Source of the DNA: Aquariibacter albus
GTDB lineage: Bacteria; Pseudomonadota; Gammaproteobacteria; Burkholderiales; Burkholderiaceae_C
Assembly: GCF_014145335.1 (NCBI RefSeq)
Contig: NZ_JACIVI010000001.1
Coordinates: 248,001 to 312,000, forward strand
Direction of reading: 5' to 3'
DNA: 64,000 nt
A program made the position numbers and the translations under genes. The notes under the pieces were generated by a model. The model had not been told where the DNA came from, did no database searches, and worked only from the letters and a program-made list of their open reading frames with translations. Positions 1-9,422 of this stretch are shown here, in pieces. Each line of letters begins with the position of its first letter. Positions within the stretch are counted from its first letter, which is position 1.

Positions 1-332
1 CCGCCCTGCGGCCACACCGACAGCGTGAGCTGCGTGAGTCCGGGCTGCGCCGGCTGCAGCGGGACCGCTCGCGGGTCGATGCCCAGGGGCAGCACCCCGG
101 CATAGACCTGTGTGTCATGCGTGCGCACCGCATTGTTCAGGTTCACCCGCAGCCGCAGGCCCGGCAGCACGAGTTCGCGCCGAAGTCGGGCCTCGTCGGC
201 TGTTACATTCACGCCCGCCGCAGGCGGCATGGCTCCGATGTAGGGCAGGCTTTCCCAGCCGCCGCGGTAGCCGGCACAGGCACTCAGCAGGGCCAGGGAG
301 GCCGCGAGGGTGATCGGGGTGCGCAGGGCCAT
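1..332 (-). CDS. Putative lipoprotein, 3' end beyond the window
   Basis: This reading frame runs from an ATG at 332 down to base 1 without a stop, giving about 110 residues of an incomplete protein. The N-terminus reads as a lipoprotein signal: a short start, a hydrophobic stretch and a lipobox ending in LLSAC at residues 15-19, followed by an exposed region. An in-frame ATG at 353 would add MKLPGNP and give the signal a more basic start; neither start has a strong ribosome binding site. I do not recognise a family. It is divergent from the hydrolase gene that begins at 523. The product is inferred to be an envelope lipoprotein of unknown role. Confidence 0.6.
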   Translation of the reverse strand, partial: MALRTPITLAASLALLSACAGYRGGWESLPYIGAMPPAAGVNVTADEARLRRELVLPGLRLRVNLNNAVRTHDTQVYAGVLPLGIDPRAVPLQPAQPGLTQLTLSVWPQG

Positions 333-522
333 GGGGTTTCCAGGGAGCTTCATGGGCGACGCGGACCCGCAGCGGCGCACTGGGCCGCCTTGTCGCGCCG
401 CTGGAGGAGACGCTCGGGCATGCTGGTTGCAAGCATTCTGTCAGACGTCATGCCGGGGAATCCAAGCCAGAGCGGGCAGCCGATCCGCAGCTTCGTGGGG
501 TCAGGTTTTGTCCGAGGTGTTC

Positions 523-1509
523 ATGAGCTTGTCGTTCTTCCGCATCCTGCTGCTCGCATGCGCCGGGCTGCTCCATCTGCCGGTCGAGGCCCAGGTGTCC
601 TGCACCGGGAAAAGTCTCGGGCTGGCGCCCGGGAAATCGGTCTACAAGGATATTGCCTACGACGGCGATGTCCGCACGAAGTTTGATCTGTATTACCCTG
701 CGGCCGTTCGGGCAAACTATCCGCTGGTGGTTCTCTACCATGAAGGTGCATTTCTCTACGGCGACAAGAGCGGCTATGCATCGACGGCCCTCGATTACCA
801 GGCGTGGGGGGTGGCGGTTGCGGTCGTGAATTACCGGTATGCCAATGCCGGAACCAAGAATCCGAATCTGGAAGCGGATCCCGAGAAGGGCGTCCTGCGC
901 AGCCTGCGCGATGGACAGCGCGCCCTGCAGTTCATCCGTTGCCATGCCGCGGCCTTGAAGATCCAGCCGGCCAACATCGTGCTTCAGGGCCGATCGGCCG
1001 GCGCCAGCATGGCCTTGTGGATCGGCCTGCAGTCCGAGCAGGCCCAGCCCAAAAGCGCCGATCCGGTCGCGCGTCAATCCACCCGGGTGCGCGGCATCGT
1101 CGCCTCGGTGCCGCAGGCCAGTCTCGATGGTTCGGTGTGGGAGAAGCTGGTCTTCAAGGCCTACCCCTATTTCTCGCTTGACCACATGGCGGATTTCGGG
1201 GCGATTCTCTACGACTTGCGCCGTTTCGATCGCTACAAGTTCTACAACGATGCCCGGATCATCAGTTACCGCAAGCGGGTGAATTACCTGGACCAGTTGT
1301 CAGCCGATGACCCCGAGCTTTGGGTGGATTCCGACGAGGCGGTCGGTCCGCCGAGCCCGCACCATCCCTACCACGTGCTGGAACTGAAGAAGCGGGCGGA
1401 CGCGGTACGCGTCAAGGGCTCGTATGCCACCCCCAAGGCGCCGGAGCTGAAGCTGCAGGCCAAGGAGACGGTCAAGGCCTTCGTGGCCCGCAAGTTCCAG
1501 GGGCGCTGA
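523..1509 (+). CDS. Secreted alpha/beta-hydrolase (esterase/lipase-like)
   Basis: The 328-residue protein begins with a cleavable signal peptide (MSLSFFRILLLACAGLL, ending near VEAQ). It shows the alpha/beta-hydrolase layout of a carboxylesterase: an oxyanion-loop element HEGAFLYGD where HGG is usual, and the nucleophile elbow GRSAGA (G-x-S-x-G). The start at 523 has GAGG a few bases upstream and begins the signal peptide, so the longer open frame upstream is not used. The likely reaction is ester hydrolysis in the periplasm or outside the cell; the substrate is unknown. The gene is visibly less GC-rich than the flagellar genes next to it, which may mean acquisition. It converges on fliR with a 24-base gap. 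Confidence 0.8.
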   Translation: MSLSFFRILLLACAGLLHLPVEAQVSCTGKSLGLAPGKSVYKDIAYDGDVRTKFDLYYPAAVRANYPLVVLYHEGAFLYGDKSGYASTALDYQAWGVAVAVVNYRYANAGTKNPNLEADPEKGVLRSLRDGQRALQFIRCHAAALKIQPANIVLQGRSAGASMALWIGLQSEQAQPKSADPVARQSTRVRGIVASVPQASLDGSVWEKLVFKAYPYFSLDHMADFGAILYDLRRFDRYKFYNDARIISYRKRVNYLDQLSADDPELWVDSDEAVGPPSPHHPYHVLELKKRADAVRVKGSYATPKAPELKLQAKETVKAFVARKFQGR

Positions 1510-1533
1510 GCACGGGACGGGCGGCGGCCGCGC

Positions 1534-2295
1534 TCAGCGGAACACGGCCAGCGCCTTCTCCAGCGCCATCGTGAAGGGCGCTTCCATCAGCGGCAAGGTC
1601 AGGGCCATGCCGATCAGGCCCACCCCCAGGGTGATCGGGAAGCCGATCGCGAAGATGTTGAGCTGCTGCGCGACCCGCGCCACCACGCCCAGGGCCAGGT
1701 TGACGAAGAGCAGCATGCCCAGGATGGGCAGCGCGATCCACAGGCCCAGGCGGAAGATCTCCGCGCCCCAGGCCTGCGGCTGAAGCTGCTGCAGCACGGC
1801 CAGCGGCGAGCCGGTGGCCGGGAAGAGCTGGAAGCTGTCGATCACCGCCGCGCTCAGCATCAGGTGGCCGTGCACGGTGATGAAGATCCAGGCCGCCAGC
1901 GTGCCGTAGAAGCGGCTGACGGCGGTGGACTGGCTGCCGCTCATCGGGTCGAAGAAGGCCGCGAAGTTCAGGCCCATCTGCAGGCCGACCAGCTCGCCCG
2001 CGTACTCCAGCGCGGCGAAGACGATGCGCGCGGCCAGGCCGATCGTCACGCCGACCAGCACGTTCTGCACCACGGCCTGCACGGCCGCCGCGCTGTCGAG
2101 CGGAATCGTCGCGCTGGCGGGCAGCGTGGCCTGCGCGGCCAGGGCCACCAGGAAGGCCAGGCCGATCTTCAGCCGCATCGGCACGGCCTTCACCCCGATC
2201 ACCGGCGCGCTGGCGAAGAGCGCCAGCATGCGCAGGAAGGGCCACAGCAGCGGGCCGATCCAGGCGGCGAGCTGGGCCTCGCTGATCGAGATCAA
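1534..2295 (-). CDS. fliR: Flagellar export apparatus protein FliR
   Basis: The 253-residue protein is polytopic with about six hydrophobic segments and has the family pattern, including ARIVFAALEYAGELVGLQMGL and a conserved membrane C-terminus. FliR is part of the export gate at the core of the flagellar type III secretion system, together with FliP and FliQ, in the inner membrane under the MS ring. It is the last gene of the fliLMNOPQR run, 10 bases after fliQ. Length and order fit the family. No terminator hairpin with a T-run is visible between it and the convergent hydrolase gene. Confidence 0.97.
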   Translation of the reverse strand: MISISEAQLAAWIGPLLWPFLRMLALFASAPVIGVKAVPMRLKIGLAFLVALAAQATLPASATIPLDSAAAVQAVVQNVLVGVTIGLAARIVFAALEYAGELVGLQMGLNFAAFFDPMSGSQSTAVSRFYGTLAAWIFITVHGHLMLSAAVIDSFQLFPATGSPLAVLQQLQPQAWGAEIFRLGLWIALPILGMLLFVNLALGVVARVAQQLNIFAIGFPITLGVGLIGMALTLPLMEAPFTMALEKALAVFR

Positions 2296-2305
2296 GGCCT
2301 GGGCC

Positions 2306-2575
2306 TCAGCCGACCACGCCGGGGATGGCCTGCAGCATGCGCTGCAGGTACTCGACCAGGCTGTTCAGCATCCACGGCCCGGCCAGGGCCAGCACCGCAC
2401 AGGCCGCGACCAGCTTGGGCACGAAGGAGAGCGTGGCCTCGTGCAGCTGCGTGGCCGCCTGCACGATGCTGATGACCAGGCCCACGGCCAGCACGGTCAG
2501 CAGCAGCGGTGCGGCCAGGGTCAGCAGCAGCATCAGGCCTTGCTGGCCGAAGGTGATGACTTGTTGGGGGTCCAT
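2306..2575 (-). CDS. fliQ: Flagellar export apparatus protein FliQ
   Basis: The 89-residue protein has two transmembrane helices (about residues 14-36 and 50-72) and the family segment SIVQAATQLHEATLSFVPK. FliQ packs around FliP and FliR in the export gate. The gene lies 16 bases downstream of fliP and 10 upstream of fliR, in the canonical order, and is full length. Confidence 0.97.
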   Translation of the reverse strand: MDPQQVITFGQQGLMLLLTLAAPLLLTVLAVGLVISIVQAATQLHEATLSFVPKLVAACAVLALAGPWMLNSLVEYLQRMLQAIPGVVG

Positions 2576-2591
2576 GGCCCGGGCTCGCGGT

Positions 2592-3362
2592 TCAGGGGGC
2601 GAAGGAGGCGGCCAGCGAACCCAGCAGCAGGTTCCAGCCGTCGGCCAGCACGAAGAGCATCAGCTTGAAGGGCAGGGCCACCATCACGGGGCTCAGCATC
2701 ATCATGCCCAGGCTCATCAGCACGCTGGCCACGATCATGTCGATGACCAGGAAGGGGATGAAGATCAGGAAGCCGATCTGGAAGGCGCTCTTCAGTTCGC
2801 TGGTCACGAAGGCGGGCACCAGCACGCGCATCGGCGCGTCCTCGGGTTTCACGTCCTCGGGCAGCTTGGCCAGGCGCTCGAACAGGGCCAGGTCGCTCTG
2901 CCGGGTCTGCTTGAGCATGAAGGCGCGCAGCGGTGCCTGGCCCTTGTCCAGCGCCTGCTCGAAGCTGATCTGTTGCGCCGCATAGGGCTGCCAGGCCTCG
3001 CTGTAGACCTTGTCGAGGGTCGGGCCCATCACGAACAGGGTCAGGAACAGGCTCAGGCCGATCAGCACCTGGTTGGGCGGCGCCGAGGGCGTGCCGAGGG
3101 CCTGGCGCAGCAGGCTGAGCACGATGACGATGCGGGTGAAGCCCGTCATCATCAGCAGCAGGGCCGGCAGGAAGCCGAGCGCGGTGAAGAACAGCAGGGT
3201 CTGCACCGGCACCGAGTAGCTGCTGCCACCGGCCGACTGGCCGATGAGCAGGGGCAGGCCGGGCCCGGCCGGCGTGCCCTGGGCGGTGGCCAGGCCGGCC
3301 AGGCCAGCCAGCAGCAGGCCGACCGCCACCCTGCGCCGTGCGCGCATTCGATTCAGCGGCAT
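2592..3362 (-). CDS. fliP: Flagellar export apparatus protein FliP
   Basis: The 256-residue protein starts [11 protein letters not shown] and has a cleavable signal peptide (to about TAQG), as FliP usually does. Four membrane segments follow, with the conserved blocks [32 protein letters not shown] and [20 protein letters not shown]. It forms the pentameric core of the export gate. The start at 3362 was chosen because GGAG lies about six bases upstream; longer frames run into fliO. It follows fliO by 14 bases. Confidence 0.97.
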   Translation of the reverse strand: MPLNRMRARRRVAVGLLLAGLAGLATAQGTPAGPGLPLLIGQSAGGSSYSVPVQTLLFFTALGFLPALLLMMTGFTRIVIVLSLLRQALGTPSAPPNQVLIGLSLFLTLFVMGPTLDKVYSEAWQPYAAQQISFEQALDKGQAPLRAFMLKQTRQSDLALFERLAKLPEDVKPEDAPMRVLVPAFVTSELKSAFQIGFLIFIPFLVIDMIVASVLMSLGMMMLSPVMVALPFKLMLFVLADGWNLLLGSLAASFAP

Positions 3363-3376
3363 GGGCGCTCCGGTTC

Positions 3377-3727
3377 TCAGCGATGCGGGTGCAGACGAAT
3401 GACCGGGGCGGCCGGCGCGGGCGGCGGGGCCACCGATTCCGCCGGCGGACGGTTCAGCGTGTGCAGGGTCTGCATGCCCTGGGGGGTCACGCCGACGATC
3501 AGCCAGCGGCGTTCCTCGCCCTGGCCGACTTCCAGCGTCAGCACCTGCTGTTGCGGACCCACCGGCAGGCGGCTGATCAGCCGGGCCGGCACCGGCCAGC
3601 TGCGTGCGGCGCCCGCCCCCAGCTGCGCGCCCAGCGGCGAGCGCTTGAGCAGCCACAGCAGCAGCGGGATGGCAAGCACCGTCAGGGCAAAGCCGAACAG
3701 TGCGGAAGGCATCGAGGACAGGTCCAT
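3377..3727 (-). CDS. fliO: Flagellar export accessory protein FliO
   Basis: The 116-residue protein has one N-terminal membrane helix (about residues 8-27, [19 protein letters not shown]) and a cytoplasmic domain containing [24 protein letters not shown], the FliO signature, then a proline-rich tail. FliO assists assembly of FliP into the export gate. It sits between fliN (6 bases) and fliP (14 bases). FliO is poorly conserved, so both position and sequence support the call. Confidence 0.92.
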   Translation of the reverse strand: MDLSSMPSALFGFALTVLAIPLLLWLLKRSPLGAQLGAGAARSWPVPARLISRLPVGPQQQVLTLEVGQGEERRWLIVGVTPQGMQTLHTLNRPPAESVAPPPAPAAPVIRLHPHR

Positions 3728-3733
3728 AGCGTT

Positions 3734-4177
3734 TCAACCGCGGCTCAGGCGGCGCATGCGTTCGCTCGGCGTGACGATGTCGGTCAGCCGGATGCCGAAC
3801 TTGTCGTTGACGACGACCACCTCGCCCTGGGCGATCAGGTAGCCGTTGACCAACACATCCATCGGCTCGCCGGCCAGGGCATCGAGCTCGACCACCGAGC
3901 CCTGGGCCAGCTGCAGGATGTGCTTGATCGGGATCCGCGTGCGCCCCAGCTCCACGGTGAGCTGCACCGGGATGTCGAGGATCATGTTGATGTCGTGGCC
4001 CGCCGCCGCGGCGCCCGGGGGCGTGAAGCTGGCGAAGGGCGCAGGCGCCACCGTCTCGGCCTGCATCAGCTCCTGCGGGGTTTCCGGCCGGGCCGGGGCC
4101 TGCTGCTCCAGCGCGGCGGCCCACTCGGCGGCCATCGCGTCCTGTTCGGCGTCGGTGTCGGGGGTGGCATCAGCCAT
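3734..4177 (-). CDS. fliN: Flagellar motor switch protein FliN
   Basis: The 147-residue protein has an acidic, variable N-terminal half and a C-terminal SpoA domain with the FliN pattern ([54 protein letters not shown]). It builds the C-ring with FliM and FliG and docks the FliH/FliI export complex. The start at 4177 has GGAG six bases upstream; a TTG 12 bases further up is a weaker choice. It overlaps the fliM stop by 8 bases, so the two are probably translationally coupled. Confidence 0.96.
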   Translation of the reverse strand: MADATPDTDAEQDAMAAEWAAALEQQAPARPETPQELMQAETVAPAPFASFTPPGAAAAGHDINMILDIPVQLTVELGRTRIPIKHILQLAQGSVVELDALAGEPMDVLVNGYLIAQGEVVVVNDKFGIRLTDIVTPSERMRRLSRG

Positions 4178-5171
4178 GGGCGTCTCCAAGCCAGCTCAGG
4201 GCCTGGCCGGTCATGAGTTGATCGATCTTCAGCGCGTACTTGCCGCGGCTCGTGCCGTAGCTGCCCTGGAAGACGGGCACGCCGTCCACCTTGGCCTCGA
4301 TGTGCGGACCGAGGTCCAGCTCGATGAAGTCGCCGGGCTTCATCGCCAGCAACTGCTCCACGGTGGCCGGGGCCTGGGCCAGCTCCACCACCAGCTCGAC
4401 CTCGGCGGCCTGGATCTCGTGCGTCAGCAGCTTGACCCAGCGACGATCGTGCTCGGAGCTGTCGCCCTGCACGGTCGAGTAGAGCGTGTCGCGGATCGGC
4501 TCCAGCGTCGCGTAGGGGATGCAGAAATGGATCATGCCGGTCGTCTCGCCCACCTCCAGCGTGAAGGAGGTCGAGACCACGATCTCGCTGGGCGCGGCCA
4601 CGTTGGCGAACTGCGGCTGCATCTCCGAGCGCTGGTACTCCAGCTCGATCGGGTACACGCCCTGCCAGGCCTTGCGGTATTCGGTGGTGATCACCTCGAC
4701 CAGGCGGGCGATCACGCGCTGCTCGGTGGGCGAGAAGTCGCGGCCCTCGATGCGTGCGTGGAACTTGCCGGCCCCGCCGAACAGCGCATCGATCACCGCG
4801 AAGACCAGGGTCGGGTCGCAGACGATGAGCCCGCTGCCGCGCAGCGGCCGCACGCTGACGATGTTGAAGTTCGTCGGCACGACGATCTCGCGCAGGAAGG
4901 CGCTGTACTTCTGCACCTTGATCGCGCCGACCGCCACCTCCGGCGTCCGCCGGATCATGTTGAACAGGCCGATGCGGATGTTGCGCGAGAAGCGTTCGTT
5001 GACGATCTCCATCGTCGGCATCCGGCCGCGGACGATGCGCTCCTGGCTCGCGATGTTGTAGTCGCGGATGCCGCCACTCTGCTCGGGCGTGGCGTCAAGC
5101 TTCTGGCTTTCGCCGGTGATGCCCTGAAGCAGCGCATCGACCTCGTCCTGCGACAGGATCTGCTGGTTCAT
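4170..5171 (-). CDS. fliM: Flagellar motor switch protein FliM
   Basis: The 333-residue protein opens with the CheY-P-binding peptide LSQDEVDALLQGI (about residues 6-18). The middle CheC-like domain follows (GGAGKFHARIEGRDFSPTE region), then a C-terminal SpoA domain that pairs with FliN. FliM receives phospho-CheY and transmits the signal to FliG, changing rotation direction. CheY and CheZ are encoded in the same window. The gene lies 43 bases after fliL and overlaps fliN. Confidence 0.98.
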   Translation of the reverse strand: MNQQILSQDEVDALLQGITGESQKLDATPEQSGGIRDYNIASQERIVRGRMPTMEIVNERFSRNIRIGLFNMIRRTPEVAVGAIKVQKYSAFLREIVVPTNFNIVSVRPLRGSGLIVCDPTLVFAVIDALFGGAGKFHARIEGRDFSPTEQRVIARLVEVITTEYRKAWQGVYPIELEYQRSEMQPQFANVAAPSEIVVSTSFTLEVGETTGMIHFCIPYATLEPIRDTLYSTVQGDSSEHDRRWVKLLTHEIQAAEVELVVELAQAPATVEQLLAMKPGDFIELDLGPHIEAKVDGVPVFQGSYGTSRGKYALKIDQLMTGQALSWLGDAHG

Positions 5172-5214
5172 CTCGGCTCTCTCGCGACAGGTTCGTCAGG
5201 CGGGCGGGGGACGG

Positions 5215-5820
5215 TCACTGGATGATGAAGCTGGAGAAGTGGACCTGCTCGACCGGCACATGCACCGGCGCCTTGCGCTTCTTGCGCTTCTTGGGCGCAG
5301 CTTCGGCGGCCGGCGCGTCCTCTTCGTCCTCGATCTCGATGCCCAGCGGCCGCACCGATTCGCGACGGATCTCGGCGGCCAGCTGCTCCTTGCCCTCGCG
5401 GCTCAGCAGCTCGGCGGCGGTCTTGTGGGCCAGGATCATGATCACGCCGTTGCGGATCGCCGGCATGTAGGCCTTCAGCTCCTCGGCCACCTTCGGGTCG
5501 TCCACCTGCAGCGTGATGCCGATCTGGGCGTAGCGCTCGCTCTCGCGGTCGGCCAGGTTCACGACGAAGGGGTCCAGCGGCAGGAAGGTCGGCGGCGCGC
5601 CATGCTCGGCCTTCTTCTCGTGCTTGACCGGTGCGGCGTGCTCGACCGGCTCGCCGTATTCGTCGAGCTCGGGCTCGGCCTGGGGCTTGAGCAGGAAGAA
5701 GGCCGCGGCGCCGCCGCCCAGGGCCAGCACCAGCACCAGGCCGAGGATCAGGACCAGCTTCTTCTTGCCCTTCTTGGCGGGCGGAGAGGCCGCGTCGGCG
5801 GTGGCGGCGGCTGCGGACAT
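5215..5820 (-). CDS. fliL: Flagellar basal-body-associated protein FliL
   Basis: The 201-residue protein has a short basic cytoplasmic start, one membrane helix (about residues 21-44) and a periplasmic FliL domain (LDPFVVNLADRESERYAQIGI, AIRNGVIMILAHKTAAELLS). It ends with an unusual Lys/Arg-rich loop before a conserved VHFSSFIIQ end. FliL surrounds the stator units and supports torque under load. It heads the fliLMNOPQR transcription unit, and the gap before it holds a plausible sigma-70 promoter (5901-5928). Confidence 0.95.
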   Translation of the reverse strand: MSAAAATADAASPPAKKGKKKLVLILGLVLVLALGGGAAAFFLLKPQAEPELDEYGEPVEHAAPVKHEKKAEHGAPPTFLPLDPFVVNLADRESERYAQIGITLQVDDPKVAEELKAYMPAIRNGVIMILAHKTAAELLSREGKEQLAAEIRRESVRPLGIEIEDEEDAPAAEAAPKKRKKRKAPVHVPVEQVHFSSFIIQ

Positions 5821-5900
5821 CGGGGGCTCCTTGCGGGTCGGCTTGCGGTCCGCCGGCCCCTGCCGTCGGCAGGGCTGCGACGGCGGTCCGTCGTGAAGCC

Positions 5901-5928
5901 ATTATTCGGAGCCGCCCCTGCGCACCAA
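5901..5928 (-). promoter_or_regulatory. Putative sigma-70 promoter of fliLMNOPQR
   Basis: On the minus strand, TTGGTG (5928-5923) and AATAAT (5906-5901) are separated by 16 bases. The -10 matches five of six consensus bases and the -35 the first three. The spot is the 171-base gap between fliK and fliL, about 80 bases before the fliL start, and one of the few AT-rich patches in the area. FlhDC sites cannot be recognised reliably by eye, so activation by FlhDC is inference. Confidence 0.4.
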
Positions 5929-5991
5929 GGGCCGATAAGGCGCGGGAAACCGCGGCTTTCCGCACGCCCGCGCCGCCCCGGCGCCGGGCAT

Positions 5992-7434
5992 TCAGGCGTA
6001 GAGGTCGAGCCCGCCGGCCTGGCCCCTGCCACTGCCTGGCCAGGCGCGGGGCACGACCGCCGCGCGTCCGGCCTCCGGCGCCGCGACGCGTCGCCGCGGG
6101 CCCCCGGCCGCCTCGGGCGGCGGCGGGGGCTCGCGGCCGTCGAACACGCCGCCACCGCTCAGGGTGAGCCCGCCGGCCTGCAGGCCGGCGGCCAGGGCCG
6201 GCAGGCTGGCCTCCAGGGCCTGGCGGGTGGCTGCCTGCGTGGCATGGAAGTCGATCTGCGCCTGCTGGCCGTCGAGCACGATGCGCACGTCCACCGTGCC
6301 CAGGCCCTCGGGCAGCAGCTGCAGGCGGGCTTCCTGCACGCCCTGGTCGACGAAGGTCTGCATCTGCAGGGCCAGCGCCCGGCCGAAGTCGCTGGCCTCG
6401 GTCGGCATGCGCAGCGGCAGGGCCACCGCCGCCTCGGCCGCCGGGGGCAGGGCCCCGGGGCCGGCCGTGGCGGGCGCGGCCAGGCCCGGGGGGGTGGATG
6501 GCTCGGCCGGCCGGGCCCCGGCCGGACCGGGCTGCGGGTCGCGATCCCGTTCCGCAGGGGCAGCGGCCGCGAGACCGTCCGGGCCCTCGCGCGTCGCCGG
6601 CCGGGGGGGGCTGTCCCGGCCCTCGGTCCCGGCCGGAGCCAGGGCCTCCAGGGCGCCCGGCAGGGTCCTGGCGGCCTCGGGTTTCAGGGCATGGGCCGGG
6701 TCCGGGCCCGCTGCGGCATCCGCCGGGGCCGGCGGCCCGGGCTCGGCCCCGGCCTGCGCGGTTCCGCCGGCCGTGCGGGCGGGCATCGCGTCGACAGCCT
6801 CCACGGCACGGGCCTGCAGCCCTTCGGCCGCGGCCGGCTGGCCGGCGGGCGGCCGGCCAGGCTCGGCTTGCGGCGGCGGCATGCCCGCGGCCGCTTCGGC
6901 CGCGTCACGGGCTGCGCCTGGCTGGCGGGCCGGCGCCGGGGCCTCGCCGGCGGGCGCTTCGGGGGCTTGCGCGGGGGATGCGGCCGGCCGGCCGGACCGG
7001 AGGGCGGGCGCCCGCGTCGCGCTCGGGGGCTCGGGTCGGGGGGCGGGCGCAGCCGTCTCTCCGGCCCGCGGCTGCGGCGCGGCCGCCGCGCGTTCGCGGC
7101 CGGCGGCCTCGGGCGGCGCGGCGCCGGTTGCCGGCTCGGCCGCGGCCGGGGGCGGGCCGAGCCGGGCGGCCTGCTGGCGGGCCTCGAGCCGGCGGCTGTC
7201 GAGCGAGCGGGTCTCGATCTGCCGGGCCTCGGCCTGGCGATCTTCGCGTTGGCGATCCTCCTGCAGGGCCTCGCCCTGGCGCAGCCGGGCCTGGGCCTCG
7301 GCGCCATCGTCGCGGGCCTGCCGGAGCCAGTGGCCGAAGCCGGGCCCGCTTGCGGCCGAGGGCTCAGGTTCTGAGCCTCCCGCGCCACGGCCTGCGGCGG
7401 GGCGGGCCAGGGGGGTGCTGGCAATCGATGTCAT
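5992..7434 (-). CDS. fliK: Flagellar hook-length control protein FliK
   Basis: The 480-residue protein has a long Ala/Pro/Arg-rich, low-complexity N-terminal part (about residues 1-330), typical of a secreted ruler. The conserved C-terminal hook-length domain follows, with LQLLPEGLGTVDVRIVLDG, QIDFHATQAATRQALEASLP and a Gly-rich end. FliK measures the hook and switches export specificity through FlhB, which is also encoded here. It is the last gene of fliFGHIJK, 21 bases after fliJ. The very high GC of the linker creates long spurious open frames on both strands. Confidence 0.93.
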   Translation of the reverse strand: MTSIASTPLARPAAGRGAGGSEPEPSAASGPGFGHWLRQARDDGAEAQARLRQGEALQEDRQREDRQAEARQIETRSLDSRRLEARQQAARLGPPPAAAEPATGAAPPEAAGRERAAAAPQPRAGETAAPAPRPEPPSATRAPALRSGRPAASPAQAPEAPAGEAPAPARQPGAARDAAEAAAGMPPPQAEPGRPPAGQPAAAEGLQARAVEAVDAMPARTAGGTAQAGAEPGPPAPADAAAGPDPAHALKPEAARTLPGALEALAPAGTEGRDSPPRPATREGPDGLAAAAPAERDRDPQPGPAGARPAEPSTPPGLAAPATAGPGALPPAAEAAVALPLRMPTEASDFGRALALQMQTFVDQGVQEARLQLLPEGLGTVDVRIVLDGQQAQIDFHATQAATRQALEASLPALAAGLQAGGLTLSGGGVFDGREPPPPPEAAGGPRRRVAAPEAGRAAVVPRAWPGSGRGQAGGLDLYA

Positions 7435-7455
7435 GACGGCTTCGCGCAGGCGTTC

Positions 7456-7929
7456 TCAGTGCAGGCCGGGCGCGGCGCCTTCGCCATGCAGGCGATTCCA
7501 TGCGCTGCGGCTCGCGAACTCGTCGCTCTGCTTCTGTTCGCGGCGCCGCTGGATCTCGGCGGCTTGCTGCGCGCGGCGCGCCAGCAGCTTGTCGACCGAG
7601 GCCAGCCGCAGCTCGACCCCGACCAGCAGCGCGCGGCTGCGCTCGCAGCGCTTGCGGGCCTGTTCGATCGCGCCCTGCTGCTGCAGCAGGGCCTCGTCGA
7701 CCCGGCCGATGAAGTGGTGCAGATGGCGCAGCTGGTCGGGCGAGGTGGCCTGGCCCTCGGCGGCGCCGAAGCGCTGCAGCGTCTCGCCACGGAAGCCGTC
7801 GAGCTGCTCGGACTGGCGCATCACGCCCTGCAGCTGCTGCTCGGCGCGGCGCAGCTGGGCCAGGGCCTGGTCGCGCTCCTCGCGCAGCCGGGCGGCCAGG
7901 GTGTCGAGGGCATCGTTAGGGGTCGGCAT
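7456..7929 (-). CDS. fliJ: Flagellar export chaperone FliJ
   Basis: The 157-residue protein is almost entirely alpha-helical heptad sequence (LAARLREERDQALAQLRRAE and onward), as expected of the FliJ coiled coil. FliJ sits in the centre of the FliI hexamer, like the stalk of F-type ATPases, and contacts FlhA. The ATG at 7929 was selected because it gives the usual family length and follows the fliI stop by 35 bases; the frame stays open far upstream but overlaps fliI. The order fliI-fliJ-fliK is canonical. Confidence 0.93.
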   Translation of the reverse strand: MPTPNDALDTLAARLREERDQALAQLRRAEQQLQGVMRQSEQLDGFRGETLQRFGAAEGQATSPDQLRHLHHFIGRVDEALLQQQGAIEQARKRCERSRALLVGVELRLASVDKLLARRAQQAAEIQRRREQKQSDEFASRSAWNRLHGEGAAPGLH

Positions 7930-7964
7930 GGCGGCTCCAGGGCGGCGGGCGAAGGGGGGAGGTC

Positions 7965-9422
7965 TCAGCGGCTGGCGGCCAGCTGCTGCAGCGCACCGAT
8001 GCTGTCGGCCAGCGGCGCGCCGGCCCGCATGTCCTGCTGCAGCAGCGCGCGCATCGGCTCGGCCTGCTTGATGGCGAGGTCCAGCTCGGCATCGTGGCCG
8101 GGCTGGTAGGCGCCCAGCTGGATCAGGTCGCGCGCCTTCGACAGCCGCGACCAGCGCTGGCGGAACACGCGGGCCGCATCCAGGTGGGCCTTGCCCGCCA
8201 CGTTGTGCATGACCCGCGAGGCCGAGCGCTCGATGTCGATGGCCGGGTAGTGCCCCCCCTCGGCCAGTTCGCGGCTCAGCACGATGTGGCCGTCGAGGAT
8301 GGCGCGGGCGGCGTCGGCGATCGGGTCCTGCTGGTCGTCGCCCTCGCTGAGCACGGTGTAGAAGGCGGTGATCGAGCCGCCACCCGGCAGGCCGTTGCCG
8401 CTGCGTTCCACCAGGGCCGGCAGCTTCGCGAAGCAGCTCGGCGGATAGCCCTTGGTGGCGGGCGGCTCGCCGATGGCCAGCGCGATCTCGCGCTGCGCCA
8501 TCGCATAGCGCGTCAGGCTGTCCATCAGCAGCAGCACGTGGCGGCCCTGGTCGCGGAAGTGCTCGGCGATGGCGGTGGCATAGGTCGCGCCCTGCATGCG
8601 CAGCAGCGGCGGGGCGTCGGCCGGTGCGGCCACCACCACGCTGCGCCGGAGGCCTTCCTCGCCGAGGATGTCCTCGATGAACTCCTTGACCTCGCGGCCG
8701 CGCTCGCCGATCAGTCCGACGACGATCACATCGGCCGCGGTGTAGCGCGCCATCATGCCCAGCAGCACCGACTTGCCCACGCCCGAGCCGGCGAAGAGGC
8801 CGATGCGCTGGCCACGGCCCACCGTCAGCATCGCGTTGATCGCGCGCACGCCGGTGTCCAGCGGCAGGCGCACGGGATCGCGGTCCATGGCGTTGATGGG
8901 GCGGCGCAGCAGCGGTTCGTTGTGGACCGGGGCGAGGGGACCGCGCCGGTCCATGGGCTGGCCCTCGGGATCGATCACGCGACCGAGCAGGCCGGAGCCC
9001 ACCGGCAGGTGGCGGCTGCGGTCTTCGAGACGCCGCCAGGGATGGCTGGGCTGTCCCAGGTGGGGCGGCTGCACCGGCACGGCCAGCGGCTCGACGCGCG
9101 CCCCGCTGGCCAGGCCCTGCACCTCGCCGGTCGGCATCAGGTAGGCGCGGTCGCCGGCGAAGCCGACCACCTCGGCCAGCACGGGGGGCTGGCCGTCGGG
9201 CTGCAGCTGGCAGACCGAGCCCACCGGCACGCGCAGGCCGGCGGCCTCCAGCACCAGGCCGGCCACCCGCACCAGGCTGCCGTGCACCGTCAGCGGCGCC
9301 GGGCTGGCGGCGAAGGTTTCCAGATCGCTCAGGTAGCATGCCCAGGCCGGCGGCAGCACGGCGGCCGGGGCGGTCCGAGCGGCGGTCTCGGGGGCGAACT
9401 CGGGGGCGGGGCCGGGCGTCAT
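7965..9422 (-). CDS. fliI: Flagellum-specific ATPase FliI
   Basis: The 485-residue protein is a Walker-type ATPase of the F1-beta/FliI family. It has Walker A GSGVGKS near residue 212, [15 protein letters not shown], the Walker B stretch [13 protein letters not shown], the family motif [18 protein letters not shown], and a C-terminal FliI end. It energises export and dissociates chaperone-substrate complexes at the base of the flagellum. Its start overlaps the fliH stop by four bases, so the two partners (ATPase and regulator) are probably co-translated. Confidence 0.98.
   Translation of the reverse strand: MTPGPAPEFAPETAARTAPAAVLPPAWACYLSDLETFAASPAPLTVHGSLVRVAGLVLEAAGLRVPVGSVCQLQPDGQPPVLAEVVGFAGDRAYLMPTGEVQGLASGARVEPLAVPVQPPHLGQPSHPWRRLEDRSRHLPVGSGLLGRVIDPEGQPMDRRGPLAPVHNEPLLRRPINAMDRDPVRLPLDTGVRAINAMLTVGRGQRIGLFAGSGVGKSVLLGMMARYTAADVIVVGLIGERGREVKEFIEDILGEEGLRRSVVVAAPADAPPLLRMQGATYATAIAEHFRDQGRHVLLLMDSLTRYAMAQREIALAIGEPPATKGYPPSCFAKLPALVERSGNGLPGGGSITAFYTVLSEGDDQQDPIADAARAILDGHIVLSRELAEGGHYPAIDIERSASRVMHNVAGKAHLDAARVFRQRWSRLSKARDLIQLGAYQPGHDAELDLAIKQAEPMRALLQQDMRAGAPLADSIGALQQLAASR

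Noticed and set aside
5931-5938. Perfect GCCGATAA on the plus strand between fliL and fliK
   Set aside because: The -35 position is wrong and it points into fliK antisense; no plus-strand gene follows. Treated as chance.
5239-7374. A 711-codon open frame on the plus strand across fliL and fliK
   Set aside because: Antisense to two well-supported flagellar genes, with a repetitive Gly/Arg/Leu translation typical of GC-driven shadows.
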